A stretch of 64,000 bases of DNA, taken from Reinekea blandensis MED297 (GTDB lineage: Bacteria > Pseudomonadota > Gammaproteobacteria > Pseudomonadales > Natronospirillaceae). The translations under genes and the position numbers were made by a program. Positions 46,371-56,027 of this stretch are shown one piece after another. The first letter of the stretch is position 1, and each line of letters opens with the position of its first letter. The stretch covers positions 191,040 through 255,039 of the forward strand of contig NZ_CH724154.1 of NCBI RefSeq assembly GCF_000153185.1, read 5' to 3'. The notes beneath the pieces were generated by a model. That model had not been told where the DNA came from, ran no database searches, and was given only the letters and a program-made list of their open reading frames with translations.

Positions 46371-47123
46371 TTAAGCGCCTTCGCGCAGGTTAGATGGCAG
46401 ATAGCTTTTCAGCATGGATTCGATGATGCGCGGATTTTGTCCGGCTTGAATGGCGAGCAGACCGTCAATACACATTTTCTGCACCATTTCTTCCTGCTTG
46501 GCGCGGTTGTTCAGTTTATCGCCAATCGGTATGGCGATGACCGTCGCCAGGAAGGATCCGTAGAGCGTCGTCAACAGTGCGACCGCCATGGCCGGACCAA
46601 TGGTTTTCGGGTCGTCCATGTTCGCCAGCATGCCCACCAGACCAATCAGGGTCCCGATCATACCCATCGCCGGTGCCACTTCGCCCAGCGCATCAAAAAA
46701 CGATTTACCGTCACGGTGACGGTCGCTGGTCATGCGCATGTCTTTGTTCAGCAAGGCTTTCACCACATCGGGATCGTGGCCATCCACCAGCAGCTGAATG
46801 CCTTTGCTCAGAAAATCACTGCTGGTCTCTTTACCTTCCAATGACAGCAAACCGCCCTTACGTGCGCCGTCGGCCAGTTCAACAATTTCTGTGATCAGAT
46901 CTTCCGGTTTCACCATTGAAAACGAAAAGGCCTTACCAACAATCTTGCCAACGCCGAGAAACTGCTCAAGGGTAAACTTTGACAGCGCGACGAAGGTACT
47001 GCCGCCAAACACAATCAATATCGAAGGAATGTTGATAAAAATGCCCAGACTGCCCCCGAGCAGCATCGACATGATGATCATCCCCACTGCACCGATGATT
47101 CCGACAATGGTTGCAATATCCAC
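46371..47123 (-). CDS. pomA: Flagellar stator protein PomA (MotA family)
   Basis: 250 aa, four transmembrane helices (3-25, 30-50, 150-172, 180-205) with the large cytoplasmic loop between helices 2 and 3. GEVAPAMGMIGTLIGLVGMLANM contains the conserved Pro and Thr near the ion pathway. The length and absence of the MotA N-terminal extension favour PomA, so the motor is probably sodium-driven. Divergent from xseB, as in Vibrio (dxs-ispA-xseB-pomAB). Confidence 0.94.
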   Translation of the reverse strand: MDIATIVGIIGAVGMIIMSMLLGGSLGIFINIPSILIVFGGSTFVALSKFTLEQFLGVGKIVGKAFSFSMVKPEDLITEIVELADGARKGGLLSLEGKETSSDFLSKGIQLLVDGHDPDVVKALLNKDMRMTSDRHRDGKSFFDALGEVAPAMGMIGTLIGLVGMLANMDDPKTIGPAMAVALLTTLYGSFLATVIAIPIGDKLNNRAKQEEMVQKMCIDGLLAIQAGQNPRIIESMLKSYLPSNLREGA

Positions 47124-47290
47124 CGGATACCTCGCTAAAATACTGTTCCGCCAGAAAAGTCTAGCAGTTTAACCATGTTTGTCCGACTTATCCTGCAGCC
47201 TTCGCGGAAACAAGCGGACACAAAATTTCTTCTCAACTCAAACTATCGGCCATCGTCAGATTAAATTGACCGGAAATTTCCAAATCATTA

Positions 47291-47321
47291 CTTTGCTTTA
47301 GCAAAGCAGGTATTATCCTGC
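47291..47321. promoter_or_regulatory. Tandem inverted repeats in the pomA-xseB divergent promoter region
   Basis: CTTTGCTTTAGCAAAG (47291-47306) is an exact 16-base inverted repeat, and GCAGGTATTATCCTGC (47305-47320-type) follows directly with TATTAT (47311-47316), a possible -10 for xseB. Both palindromes could be operators or RNA hairpins. Confidence 0.4.
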
Positions 47322-47349
47322 CTCTGAAATGCGCGAATCAGGAACCATC

Positions 47350-47592
47350 ATGTCAACCAAAGACGCTCCATCCTTTGAAGATAACCTCGCTCAGCTGGAG
47401 GCCATTGTCGGCCAACTCGAGTCAGGCGACCTCAGTCTGGACGACGCCATGAAAGCTTTTGAACAAGGCATTCGACTGACCCGCGAATGCCAGGAGTCAC
47501 TCAGCACCGCCGAACAGAAAGTCCAGGTTCTGATGGCTAAAAACGGGGAAGAGTCACTGCAGCCACTGAACACCAACGCGGATCAGGAATGA
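47350..47592 (+). CDS. xseB: Exodeoxyribonuclease VII small subunit XseB
   Basis: 80 aa. SFEDNLAQLEAIVGQLESGDLSLDDAMKAFEQGIRLTRECQ is the XseB family block. The ATG at 47350 is used because AGGA lies just upstream and homologues begin here; the frame is open seven codons more. It overlaps ispA by four bases. Confidence 0.96.
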   Translation: MSTKDAPSFEDNLAQLEAIVGQLESGDLSLDDAMKAFEQGIRLTRECQESLSTAEQKVQVLMAKNGEESLQPLNTNADQE

Positions 47593-48470
47593 CGCTGGAG
47601 ACCTTTCTTACCGAAACCAAATCGTCACTGGAGTCGGCGCTGACACAAAGCTTTCAGCAGGGCGTCAGCGACGAGCTGACGTCGGCCATTCATTATTCAC
47701 TGTTGAATGGTGGCAAACGACTGCGGCCCTCCCTGGTACGGGCCGCCAGTGACCTGGTCAGAGCGCCGGACGGGCTCTGGCTGATTCCGGCTCAGGCGCT
47801 GGAAATGATACACGTCTACAGCCTCGTTCACGACGACCTCCCGGCGATGGACGACGATGACCTGAGACGAGGCAAACCCACTTGTCACCGGCAGTTCAGT
47901 GAAGCCACCGCCATTCTCGCCGGGGATGCCCTGCAAAGTGAAGCCTTTGCGCTGATCGCCGGAGCCGAAGCGCTCAGCCCAAGACAGATCCGCGATATGG
48001 TCCGGCTTCTGGCCCAAAGCGCTGGCGCGCGCGGCATGGTCGGAGGACAGATGATCGATCTGGCTTCGGAACAGAAAACGCTGACGCTCAATGAACTGTC
48101 CGATCTGCACCGGTTGAAAACCGGCGCGCTGATTTCGGCATCACTGCAGCTAGGTGCCCTGTGCCACGACTCAGTCGATGTTGAGATACTCGCCCGTCTG
48201 GCCCGATATGGCGATGCCATCGGTCTGGCCTTTCAGATTGCCGATGACATCCTGGATGTCACCGGTACAACCGAAAAGCTCGGCAAACCCCAAGGCAGCG
48301 ACCTGGCGGCTGAAAAGTCCACTTACGTGAAACTGTTGGGCGTTGACGGCGCCCGCAGTGAGGCACTCCGCCAGATTGACTGCGCAAAAAACGAACTGAC
48401 GGCGCTAAAGCTGGGCCACGATTCAATGCTCTGGCAACTGGCCGACTACATCATTGAACGGGATCATTAA
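47589..48470 (+). CDS. ispA: Geranyl/farnesyl diphosphate synthase IspA
   Basis: 293 aa. The first Asp-rich motif DDLPAMD is at 82-88, the second DDILD at 219-223, and GGKRLRP at 41-47 binds diphosphate. It makes C15 prenyl diphosphate from IPP and DMAPP for ubiquinone and lipid carriers. It overlaps xseB (ATGA) and ends sharing a base with the MazG-like gene (TAATG). Confidence 0.97.
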   Translation: MTLETFLTETKSSLESALTQSFQQGVSDELTSAIHYSLLNGGKRLRPSLVRAASDLVRAPDGLWLIPAQALEMIHVYSLVHDDLPAMDDDDLRRGKPTCHRQFSEATAILAGDALQSEAFALIAGAEALSPRQIRDMVRLLAQSAGARGMVGGQMIDLASEQKTLTLNELSDLHRLKTGALISASLQLGALCHDSVDVEILARLARYGDAIGLAFQIADDILDVTGTTEKLGKPQGSDLAAEKSTYVKLLGVDGARSEALRQIDCAKNELTALKLGHDSMLWQLADYIIERDH

Positions 48471-48787
48471 TGCCTGAACTGACACGCCCTGCCGACCTGA
48501 ACGCCCTGCAGCACTATGTCCGAGAGCTGGAAGCGGAACGCGGCTTTGAGGATCAGGGTGTGCTCGACAAATGTTTGATGCTCGGTGAGGAAGTGGGTGA
48601 ACTGTTTAAAGCCATTCGCAAACAGCAAGGCCTGAAAACCGATCCGAACTCGACGATCGGTGATATTGACGGTGAGCTGGCCGACGTGCTGATTTTTCTT
48701 TGCTCCATTGCCAATCGATGCGATGTGAACCTTGAGCAGGCGTTCCTGTCAAAAGAAGCGTTGAACAAAACCCGAACCTGGAAATGA
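48470..48787 (+). CDS. MazG-like nucleotide pyrophosphohydrolase
   Basis: 105 aa. An all-alpha MazG/dUTPase-like core: KCLMLGEEVGELFKAIRK carries the ExxE metal motif and DIDGELADVLIFLCSIANR the second E/D motif (ELADV). It probably removes pyrophosphate from a noncanonical NTP. The start overlaps the ispA stop by one base, so the two are coupled. Confidence 0.85.
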   Translation: MPELTRPADLNALQHYVRELEAERGFEDQGVLDKCLMLGEEVGELFKAIRKQQGLKTDPNSTIGDIDGELADVLIFLCSIANRCDVNLEQAFLSKEALNKTRTWK

Positions 48788-48798
48788 CGGAGTCCACG

Positions 48799-49212
48799 AT
48801 GACCCATGTTTTTACTTACGGCACCCTTATGGATGCACAAATCATGGCTGATGTCTGCCAGGCCCGGTTCCAAAGCACTCCGGCGACTCTGTCTGCGTTT
48901 CGCCGACGCCGCGTTGTTGACGAACCCTATCCGGCCATCACACCGGATGCCTCAGAAACGGTTGAAGGTCTGCTGTACACGGATGTCAGCCTCGATGCAC
49001 TGAAACGACTGGATCATTTTGAAGGTCCCCTGTATGACCGACAAATCGTCACCGTGATCGACCAGCAAGGCCAACTTCAAACCGCTGAAGCCTATGTGCT
49101 CCGACCCGAAAACATCGCGCAACTGTCCGATGAACTGTGGACACTGGACTGGTTTCAAGAGCAGGGACGTTCGCTCTTTGTGAATGAGTATCGCGGTTTC
49201 CGGGATCGATAA
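48799..49212 (+). CDS. Gamma-glutamylcyclotransferase-family protein (AIG2-like)
   Basis: 137 aa. The BtrG/AIG2 fold start VFTYGTLMDAQIM provides the substrate-binding YGTL loop; the catalytic Glu is probably in LDHFEGPLYDR. ATG 48799 is chosen over 48784 because GAG lies nine bases upstream and YGTL homologues begin here; 48784 would overlap the MazG stop. Its real substrate is uncertain. The transporter gene follows with no gap. Confidence 0.82.
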   Translation: MTHVFTYGTLMDAQIMADVCQARFQSTPATLSAFRRRRVVDEPYPAITPDASETVEGLLYTDVSLDALKRLDHFEGPLYDRQIVTVIDQQGQLQTAEAYVLRPENIAQLSDELWTLDWFQEQGRSLFVNEYRGFRDR

Positions 49213-50052
49213 GTGCTGAAACTTATCCTGATTACCCTGCTGGCGTTGATCGCTTTGGCGGGTAACTCCGTGTTTGCACGACTGGCGCTGGCAGGCAGTG
49301 ATCTCGACCCGGCGTCCTTTACCATCATTCGTTTACTTGCCGGCGCGCTCTGTCTGTCAACCCTGCTTTGGCTGCGCAGCACGCAGCCTGGCAATACCAA
49401 AGGGCGCTGGGTTTCCGCCGCCGCCCTGTTTCTGTATGCCGCCGGATTTTCGTTTGCCTACGTCAGCCTGGACACCGGTACCGGGGCACTCATTCTGTTT
49501 GGCTTTGTACAACTCACCATGATCCTGGCCGGGCTGCTGAAAGGACAACGACTGACTGCGCTGGAAATCGCCGGTACGTTGCTCGCGTTTGCCGGCCTGG
49601 CTTATCTGATGCTGCCAGGCGCGCAGTCACCGTCTCAATCCGGATTTCTGCTGATGGCTGGCGCAGGCATCAGCTGGGGAGTCTATACATTGCTCGGCCG
49701 GCAGTCGTCGGATGCCATCGGTGACACGGCCTGGAACTTTATTCGCACCCTACCAATGACGCTGTTGCTGGCGGTTCCGTTTCTGAACACATTACAGTGG
49801 GATACGTACGGGGTGTGGATGGCCGTTGCCAGCGGCGCACTGACGTCCGGTCTCGGTTATGTGCTTTGGTACCAGGTACTGCGACACCTGACCATGACAC
49901 TGGCCGGCGTCTTACAGTTGTCAGTACCACTGCTGGCGGCCGTCGGTGGAATCCTGTTTGCTTCAGAACCGATCACGTTGGGGTTTGTTCTGGCGTCAGC
50001 CCTCATTCTCGGTGGTATCGGGTTGGTAATCGCCGGTCGACGTGCCACCTGA
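49213..50052 (+). CDS. DMT superfamily transporter (EamA domain)
   Basis: 279 aa with ten helices in two EamA repeats (SLDTGTGALILFGFVQLTMI in the first; ASGALTSGLGYVLWYQVLRHLTMTLAGVLQLSVPLLAAVGG in the second). GTG is the start, one base after the preceding stop codon. Likely exports a small metabolite; the substrate is unknown. Confidence 0.9.
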   Translation: MLKLILITLLALIALAGNSVFARLALAGSDLDPASFTIIRLLAGALCLSTLLWLRSTQPGNTKGRWVSAAALFLYAAGFSFAYVSLDTGTGALILFGFVQLTMILAGLLKGQRLTALEIAGTLLAFAGLAYLMLPGAQSPSQSGFLLMAGAGISWGVYTLLGRQSSDAIGDTAWNFIRTLPMTLLLAVPFLNTLQWDTYGVWMAVASGALTSGLGYVLWYQVLRHLTMTLAGVLQLSVPLLAAVGGILFASEPITLGFVLASALILGGIGLVIAGRRAT

Positions 50053-50242
50053 AACTCGCGCCTCCGGCGACAGGTACTGCCGACTCAGATGATCTGGGTC
50101 ATTTACAGCCCCAAATGACCCACCCACTATGAAATGATCACAAGGAGTGAGAAACCCGGTTGGCCGGAACTTCACCCGGAGACAACCGACGTGCTGTCCA
50201 TTCCCCTGTTATTCGATTTTCATCACAACAGGAGCCGCCGAC

Positions 50243-50785
50243 ATGGGACGACCCACCAACAAGACCGACCTGATTTCCGCCGCCAATACGCAATTTGATC
50301 GATTATGGCAAATCATCGACACCCTTCCTGAGGCCGCTTTAGATACCCGGTTCGACTTCACAGACGATCCGAAGAAAAAAGAAGCTCACTGGCAACGTGA
50401 CAAAAACCTGCGGGACGTTCTGATTCATCTCTACGAATGGCATCAGCTTCTGCTGAACTGGATTAACAGCAACACCTCTGGAGAACCCGCCCCGTTTTTG
50501 CCTGCACCGTACAACTGGAAAACCTATGGCGATATGAACATTGAGCTTTGGAAAAAGCACCAGAAAACATCGCTGGGCGATGCCAAAGAAATGCTCCTGC
50601 GCAGTCATGATTCCGTCATGCGCACGGTCAACACCTTTTCTAACCGGCAACTCTTTGAGAAGAACGTGTTCGACTGGACCGGCACCACGACATTGGGCAG
50701 TTACTGTATCTCAGCGCTGTCCAGCCATTACGATTGGGCCACCAAGAAGCTGAAAGCGCACGTAAAAAATCTGGAAACGGTCTGA
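50243..50785 (+). CDS. ClbS/DfsB family four-helix-bundle protein
   Basis: 180 aa. The opening MGRPTNKTDLISAANTQFDRLW and NLRDVLIHLYEWHQLLLNW, then PYNWKTYGDMN, are typical of the DfsB/ClbS (DinB-like) family; ClbS protects against colibactin, but the wider family has no proven function. The ATG at 50243 has AGGAG nine bases upstream; the longer frame to 50147 is not used. No toxin or polyketide cluster is nearby. Confidence 0.87.
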   Translation: MGRPTNKTDLISAANTQFDRLWQIIDTLPEAALDTRFDFTDDPKKKEAHWQRDKNLRDVLIHLYEWHQLLLNWINSNTSGEPAPFLPAPYNWKTYGDMNIELWKKHQKTSLGDAKEMLLRSHDSVMRTVNTFSNRQLFEKNVFDWTGTTTLGSYCISALSSHYDWATKKLKAHVKNLETV

Positions 50786-50808
50786 TCGCCACAAACACAG
50801 AACAGTTC

Positions 50809-51603
50809 TCAGGTATCAGGGTGTTGCCGCCGTAACACCGCACCCAGCGAACCGAAGTATTGGGCAAAGGCGCGATTGATGGTTTGCCGGTGCGTCCCTT
50901 GCGGATACAGCCCCCGCTTGGCATCGGCCGAACGTTTGGTGCCACTGGCAAGAAAATTGTTTTTCACTGTGGCATCTTGCACAAACGCCTCGAAGGCCCG
51001 GGCCATCAGTTCGTAGGGCAAACTGTAATAGGTCTGACTCTGTGCCTGATCAACCGCCAGACTGCGGGTGACATAATCCGTTGGCGTCGCCTGATCGTCA
51101 GCATAAAACACCACATCAAAACAATTCGCCAGCTGTGCGTTCAACGGGTGCGGTTTCAGATTCGCACCCTGCCAATACCCGTCGGAGGCAAAAATGCCCG
51201 CTCGGGGGGCTTGCAACAGGTGATCAGCGATGTAGTGATCGAAAGCATGAAACCATTCATGCGCGATGGCACCAGGACCGGCATTTTTTGCCAGGGCAAA
51301 GGTTCGGGTGGCCGGTTCATAGTGGGCCATGACGCCATACTGCCCACCCGTGCCATACGCCAAAGACAAACTCTGACGTAATGACAACAAAACGACCGGT
51401 GCGTTGAGTATGTCCTGAAGATCCGATAAGGCATCGAAAAACCACTGCGCCGTGGCTTCCTTTTCCGCTGCGGTGACCCAGCGGCCAACCTTCAGCGATT
51501 TAAAGCCAAAGTGACGATGCACATCGGCAAAGGTGACCAACCAGCCACCGCGGTGGTCGCGTCCGGTTCGGTAAAATCGCTGGTCATCGAGTAGTGAAGT
51601 CAT
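50809..51603 (-). CDS. CLCA_X-type putative metallopeptidase
   Basis: 264 aa from ATG 51603 (a TTG-initiated frame reaches 51636). The zinc motif HEWFH (115-119 from that start) in GAIAHEWFHAFDHYIADHLL and the layout FYRTGRDHRGGWLVTFADVHRHFGF match the CLCA_X protein family, whose role is unknown. No signal peptide is evident, so the enzyme is probably cytoplasmic. The C-terminal stretch YYSLPYELMARAFEAFVQD resembles large-polyvalent-protein-type metallopeptidase domains. Confidence 0.8.
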   Translation of the reverse strand: MTSLLDDQRFYRTGRDHRGGWLVTFADVHRHFGFKSLKVGRWVTAAEKEATAQWFFDALSDLQDILNAPVVLLSLRQSLSLAYGTGGQYGVMAHYEPATRTFALAKNAGPGAIAHEWFHAFDHYIADHLLQAPRAGIFASDGYWQGANLKPHPLNAQLANCFDVVFYADDQATPTDYVTRSLAVDQAQSQTYYSLPYELMARAFEAFVQDATVKNNFLASGTKRSADAKRGLYPQGTHRQTINRAFAQYFGSLGAVLRRQHPDT

Positions 51604-51657
51604 CGAACCGGAGTTTATCACATCGCAATGGCGCAACGGAGGGTGCCATCCCTCTCG

Positions 51658-54600
51658 TTACGCTTCCGAAGCCACCGCCGCCGGTGACGACGTTCTGCGA
51701 CGACCAATCAACAGGTTAAACCGTTCGATGCTGACCAGCATGGCCGGCACGAACAACAGGATCAGCACGATGCCGTACATCAGTCCGAAGGCGATTCCGG
51801 CACCCAGCGGGATCAGGAACTGCGCATCAAACGAGGTTTCCATCAACAATGGCGTCAGGCCGCCCACCGTTGTCAGTGTCGTCAGTAACACCGCGCGAAA
51901 ACGCTGAACACTGGCTTCGATCACCGCTTCTTCAATACCCATTCCTTGCTCACGCAGTTGCCGGTAGAAACTCACCAGGACGATTGAATCGTTAATGATG
52001 ATCCCGGACAGGCCAAACAGGCCGTAGATACTCAACACACTCAGCTCCAAGCCGAGAATCCAATGACCAACGATCGCACCGGTGAGCGCAAAAGGGATGG
52101 CACTGATCACGGCAAACGGCCAACTCCAGCTTTCAAACACCCAGGCCAGCGCAATGAAAATCAGCAGCAGTCCAAGCATGCCGCCAATCCGGACATCCTC
52201 GAAAAACTCGGCCTGGGCCGCCTGATCGCCTTCGACATCCAACTGGATGTTCGGGTATTGATCGAGCAGCGCCTGCCGAACGTCGGTGTCGATGGTCTGG
52301 TTCACTTCAGTCAGGTTGACTCGCCGATCAGCGAGCTTGGCCGTCACCACCGCAGACAGTTCACCGTCAATCCGGCTCAGCTGTTGAATGGCCCGGTCCG
52401 ATGACGGTTCCGCCAAGGCGGACAATGGACGAGCCTCGCCGGTAGGCAACGTGATCGGAAACTGCGACAGGGCAAACCAGACATCGGTGTGTGCCGCCTC
52501 GATGCGCAATAGCACGTCCAGTTCATCGCCCGAAACTTGAAGGCTCTGCACGGTGTAGCCATCAACGGTCTCCCGCAGCGCCCGCGCCAGATCGTTTGGC
52601 GTCAACCCCAGCGCTTCAGCGTCCGGTGTCAATGTCAGATCCAGTTGCTCGGCGCCTAATGGGATGTCGTCTTCAATCTCAATCAGCCCGGTGATGTCCG
52701 CCAGTTCAGACTTCACAAAATCGGTGGCCGCCTTCAACTGAGCCAGGTCTTCGTTTATCAACCGAATACTGACGCCATTACTCGAAGGACCCTGCTGGCC
52801 TTCAACAAAGTTCAGATTCTTCAAACCCGCCGGGGCGGCCACCGAAGACCGCCAGCGTTGAATAATTTCCGCGTTGGTCAGTTTGCGTTCGGTATCGGCA
52901 TTGAGCTGTACGAACAACCCACCTTCTTCCGGTGAACCGGTATTGGTTTCCAGCACAACGGTGTCGATAAACGCTTCACCCGATTCAGATTCAACGGCAA
53001 ACAAAGCTGCTTCCATATCGCTCAGAAAGCCAGTCACCACCTCCGGCGAGGTGCCTTCGGAAAACTCAGCGCGCAGTTGCACCTCGGGCGACTGAATGGC
53101 CGGGAAGAAGACGAACTTTACCCGGCCGGTACTGACTAACATAAAAGCCAGCACCAGCGCCACGACAACAAACGCAAAGGTGGTCGCCCGATAGTTGACG
53201 GCCTTGGTGACCAGCCGACGGACTACGCGCTGACGGATAAAATCGAAGCCGCGTTCAAACTGACGGCGAAAACGACTGGGTGCTTGCGCCTGGCCTTTTT
53301 TGAAACTGTGCGCCAGGTGTCCCGGCAAAATAATGAAACACTCAATCAACGACGCGGCAATCGCCATGATCACAACAATGGGCACACCTTTGGTAAAGGC
53401 TCCGGCATTTCCTCCGACCAACAGCAACGGTAAAAACGCGGCAATGGTGGTGATCGAGGACGCAACAACGGCGGGCAACATACGTCGTGCGGCTTTGATC
53501 GCCGCGCGCTCCGGATCGTCGCCATGTTCCATATTGGCGTAGGCATTTTCACCGACCACAATGGCATCATCGACGATGACCCCCAGCGCAATCAGAAAAC
53601 CCAGTAGACTGATGACGTTGATCGAGTTCCCGGTCAGTTCCAGAAAAACAAAGGTCGCCAGGAAAGACACCGGCACACCGACCGCGACCCACCAGGCCAG
53701 TCGATGGTTCAGAAACAGGAACAAGACAATCAGCACCAAAACCATGCCGCCAAGCCCGTTCTCCAGAATGATGTTCACCCGCGACTGAACAAACTCATAG
53801 GCTTCGTTGTAGATGTGAATGCGCGCACCCTGCGGCAGACTGCGCTCAAACTCGTCCTGCCAGATCGCGAGCGTATCGGCCATTTCCAAGGTGTCTTCGC
53901 CAGAGGTCCGGCTGAGTGATAACCGAACGGCGGGCTGCCCCTGGTAATATAACCGGGCTTCTGAATCATCACGGGTCATCGTCACATCGGCGATCTGGTT
54001 CAGACTGAGTACCTGATCGTCTAGAGTGACAATTTGACGCCCTAGACGCTCTTCCGTCTGCACCTCGTTTCGAATGCGAAGCTGAGAGGCAATGGCGTTT
54101 TCCCCGGTGATCCCCGCCGGTGCGTTAATGTTACGACCAGCGATCTGTTGACCTAGAGTAGTCAGTCCCCGATCCAGACTGAGGTAGTTTTCGACCGGTA
54201 AGGTGGCTTCCAGCTGGCGGGTTGGCAAGCCGGTTATGTCAACTTTGGTGATGCCTGCACTTTTCAGACTGCGCTCTGCATCGTCTGTTAACTGCTGCAA
54301 CTCATCCAAACTCAAATCGCCGTATAACAAAACATCGGCCACCGGATCGAAGATGACAAACTCTTCGACCAGAACATCACCAGCACCTTCTGGCAGGTTT
54401 AACAAGGCAATGGCTTTTTCAATCTCAGTGATCATCTGGTCGATGGGAGGCGATGACTCTTTCAGTGTCACCGTCATGGACGCCCGACCTTCAATACTGG
54501 TGGTTGAGACCCGATCCACTTCGGTCAAGCCAAGAATCGCCTGTTCAATCGGAATGGCCAATCCTTCCTGAACATCTTCGGCACTGGCCCCTTCCCATGG

Positions 54601-54750
54601 CGTACTGACACGGACAATGTTCAGATCGAAATCCGGTAAAAACTGAGTATTAAGCCGGTCCAGTCCGACCAGCCCGAGAAAAATCACCACAAACATCATG
54701 GCGTTGGGTGCAATCCGATGTTTGGCGAACGCCGTCATTAAACTGTTCAT
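51658..54750 (-). CDS. RND efflux transporter, inner-membrane subunit
   Basis: 1030 aa, full-length AcrB/HAE1-like. Twelve helices; two large periplasmic loops; the proton-relay pair Asp394-Asp395 is in GVIVDDAIVVGENAYANME, and the second half has LSGIIINDSIVLVSFY. Sequence type is closer to general RND (CusA/MdtB-like) pumps in marine bacteria than to AcrB, so the substrate is not assigned. It lies four bases downstream of its adaptor gene. No outer-membrane channel gene is adjacent. Confidence 0.94.
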   Translation of the reverse strand: MNSLMTAFAKHRIAPNAMMFVVIFLGLVGLDRLNTQFLPDFDLNIVRVSTPWEGASAEDVQEGLAIPIEQAILGLTEVDRVSTTSIEGRASMTVTLKESSPPIDQMITEIEKAIALLNLPEGAGDVLVEEFVIFDPVADVLLYGDLSLDELQQLTDDAERSLKSAGITKVDITGLPTRQLEATLPVENYLSLDRGLTTLGQQIAGRNINAPAGITGENAIASQLRIRNEVQTEERLGRQIVTLDDQVLSLNQIADVTMTRDDSEARLYYQGQPAVRLSLSRTSGEDTLEMADTLAIWQDEFERSLPQGARIHIYNEAYEFVQSRVNIILENGLGGMVLVLIVLFLFLNHRLAWWVAVGVPVSFLATFVFLELTGNSINVISLLGFLIALGVIVDDAIVVGENAYANMEHGDDPERAAIKAARRMLPAVVASSITTIAAFLPLLLVGGNAGAFTKGVPIVVIMAIAASLIECFIILPGHLAHSFKKGQAQAPSRFRRQFERGFDFIRQRVVRRLVTKAVNYRATTFAFVVVALVLAFMLVSTGRVKFVFFPAIQSPEVQLRAEFSEGTSPEVVTGFLSDMEAALFAVESESGEAFIDTVVLETNTGSPEEGGLFVQLNADTERKLTNAEIIQRWRSSVAAPAGLKNLNFVEGQQGPSSNGVSIRLINEDLAQLKAATDFVKSELADITGLIEIEDDIPLGAEQLDLTLTPDAEALGLTPNDLARALRETVDGYTVQSLQVSGDELDVLLRIEAAHTDVWFALSQFPITLPTGEARPLSALAEPSSDRAIQQLSRIDGELSAVVTAKLADRRVNLTEVNQTIDTDVRQALLDQYPNIQLDVEGDQAAQAEFFEDVRIGGMLGLLLIFIALAWVFESWSWPFAVISAIPFALTGAIVGHWILGLELSVLSIYGLFGLSGIIINDSIVLVSFYRQLREQGMGIEEAVIEASVQRFRAVLLTTLTTVGGLTPLLMETSFDAQFLIPLGAGIAFGLMYGIVLILLFVPAMLVSIERFNLLIGRRRTSSPAAVASEA

Positions 54751-54754
54751 GGTG

Positions 54755-56014
54755 TCACTCCGCGGCCGCTAGCGAACCAGATACACCCGCCGTGCGCACG
54801 GCCAGTCCCTGAGCCGCGTTCTGCAGGCGAGTCACCAGAACCGTGGTGTCCTGAAGGTCGCCCTGCACTAAACGCCACAGCTGCCCATCCTGATAGCGCT
54901 CACCAACGACCGTCACAGACTGCCGCTGTAAACGATTGTCGGCAACGGTATAGACAAAGCGATTGCTGTAAACAGAGGACTCCGGTACCGCAAACGCCTG
55001 CGTTGCCGGCAAATCCACCCACATACGATAGTAGCGATTCAATACCAACGAACGTTCACCGGAGACGGTTTCGAAATAGAGTCGCAAACTGCCGGCACTG
55101 GCCGCGGGATCGGCGTGGCTGAACCGAACCGGCAACGCACCATTACCCAGCTGCAGTTGTCCACTCAGATCAGACAGTGACTCAACCGACTCAAGCGCAT
55201 TCGCTGAAACCCAGGCCACGAGTTCCTGCTGCTCGGTGTTCACCAGTGTCAGCAGTGGTGCCCCGGCGCTCACAGACCCTCCGGCCTGAACCTGCACCTG
55301 AGACACTTCGGCAGCGAACGCTGCGCGCACGGTTGCATCAGCAAGCTGCTCTTTAGCGGTGTCGAGTTGACTGTTGAGTTCAATGAGTTGTGCCTGATAT
55401 TGCTGATCTGTTAACGGGAACCGCTCAATCGCGGCTTGCCGGTTGTTCAACGACAGCAACTGGGTTTGCAGCGTACGTTCGGCATTTTCCAGCTCAGCGG
55501 CAGACGTCAGATTCTGGCTTTGAAGGTTTTGAATCCTATCCACACTACGCTGGGCAATCGCGACCAGTTGTTCTTCTACGTCGAGTGCTCGCAAGTTATT
55601 TTCGTGCTGCGTCTGTTCAGAAGCTCGACGAGCCTGCACGTCCAGCAGACGAGCATTGAGCTGATCGACCTGGCGCTGCAGAGCGGTCGGATCCAGCTGA
55701 ACCAGCACGTCGCCGGCTTCAACGACCGAGCCTTCACGTACCGAAACGGCCTCGATGTCAGCGCCCACCGGGCTGCTGACCACGACCTGCTGACGGCTCT
55801 GTAGCTGACTGTAAAGTTGTAGTTGTGGGGCATATCGATCATTGATGGGTGTCAGCGTCTGCACCGTCGGCGCATCCGCTAACGGGTCCACATCCAGGTT
55901 TTCTTCAGCGAATGCCAAACTTGAGGCAGGACGACTGACCATCCAGCCGCCCACACCCACACCGATTAACACCACTAACACAGGAAAGATCACTGGTTTC
56001 CAGCGGATCACCAT
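54755..56014 (-). CDS. RND periplasmic adaptor (membrane fusion protein)
   Basis: 419 aa. One N-terminal helix (VIFPVLVVLIGVGVGGWMV) anchors it; then a lipoyl half (VSSPVGADIEAVSVREGSVVEAGDVLVQLD), a coiled-coil hairpin (about 110-220, rich in Gln/Glu/Arg), the second lipoyl half (VRAAFAAEVSQVQVQAGGSVSAGAPLL), and beta-barrel. It connects the RND pump to an outer-membrane channel encoded elsewhere. Confidence 0.92.
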   Translation of the reverse strand: MVIRWKPVIFPVLVVLIGVGVGGWMVSRPASSLAFAEENLDVDPLADAPTVQTLTPINDRYAPQLQLYSQLQSRQQVVVSSPVGADIEAVSVREGSVVEAGDVLVQLDPTALQRQVDQLNARLLDVQARRASEQTQHENNLRALDVEEQLVAIAQRSVDRIQNLQSQNLTSAAELENAERTLQTQLLSLNNRQAAIERFPLTDQQYQAQLIELNSQLDTAKEQLADATVRAAFAAEVSQVQVQAGGSVSAGAPLLTLVNTEQQELVAWVSANALESVESLSDLSGQLQLGNGALPVRFSHADPAASAGSLRLYFETVSGERSLVLNRYYRMWVDLPATQAFAVPESSVYSNRFVYTVADNRLQRQSVTVVGERYQDGQLWRLVQGDLQDTTVLVTRLQNAAQGLAVRTAGVSGSLAAAE

Positions 56015-56027
56015 AAGTACTCCATGA

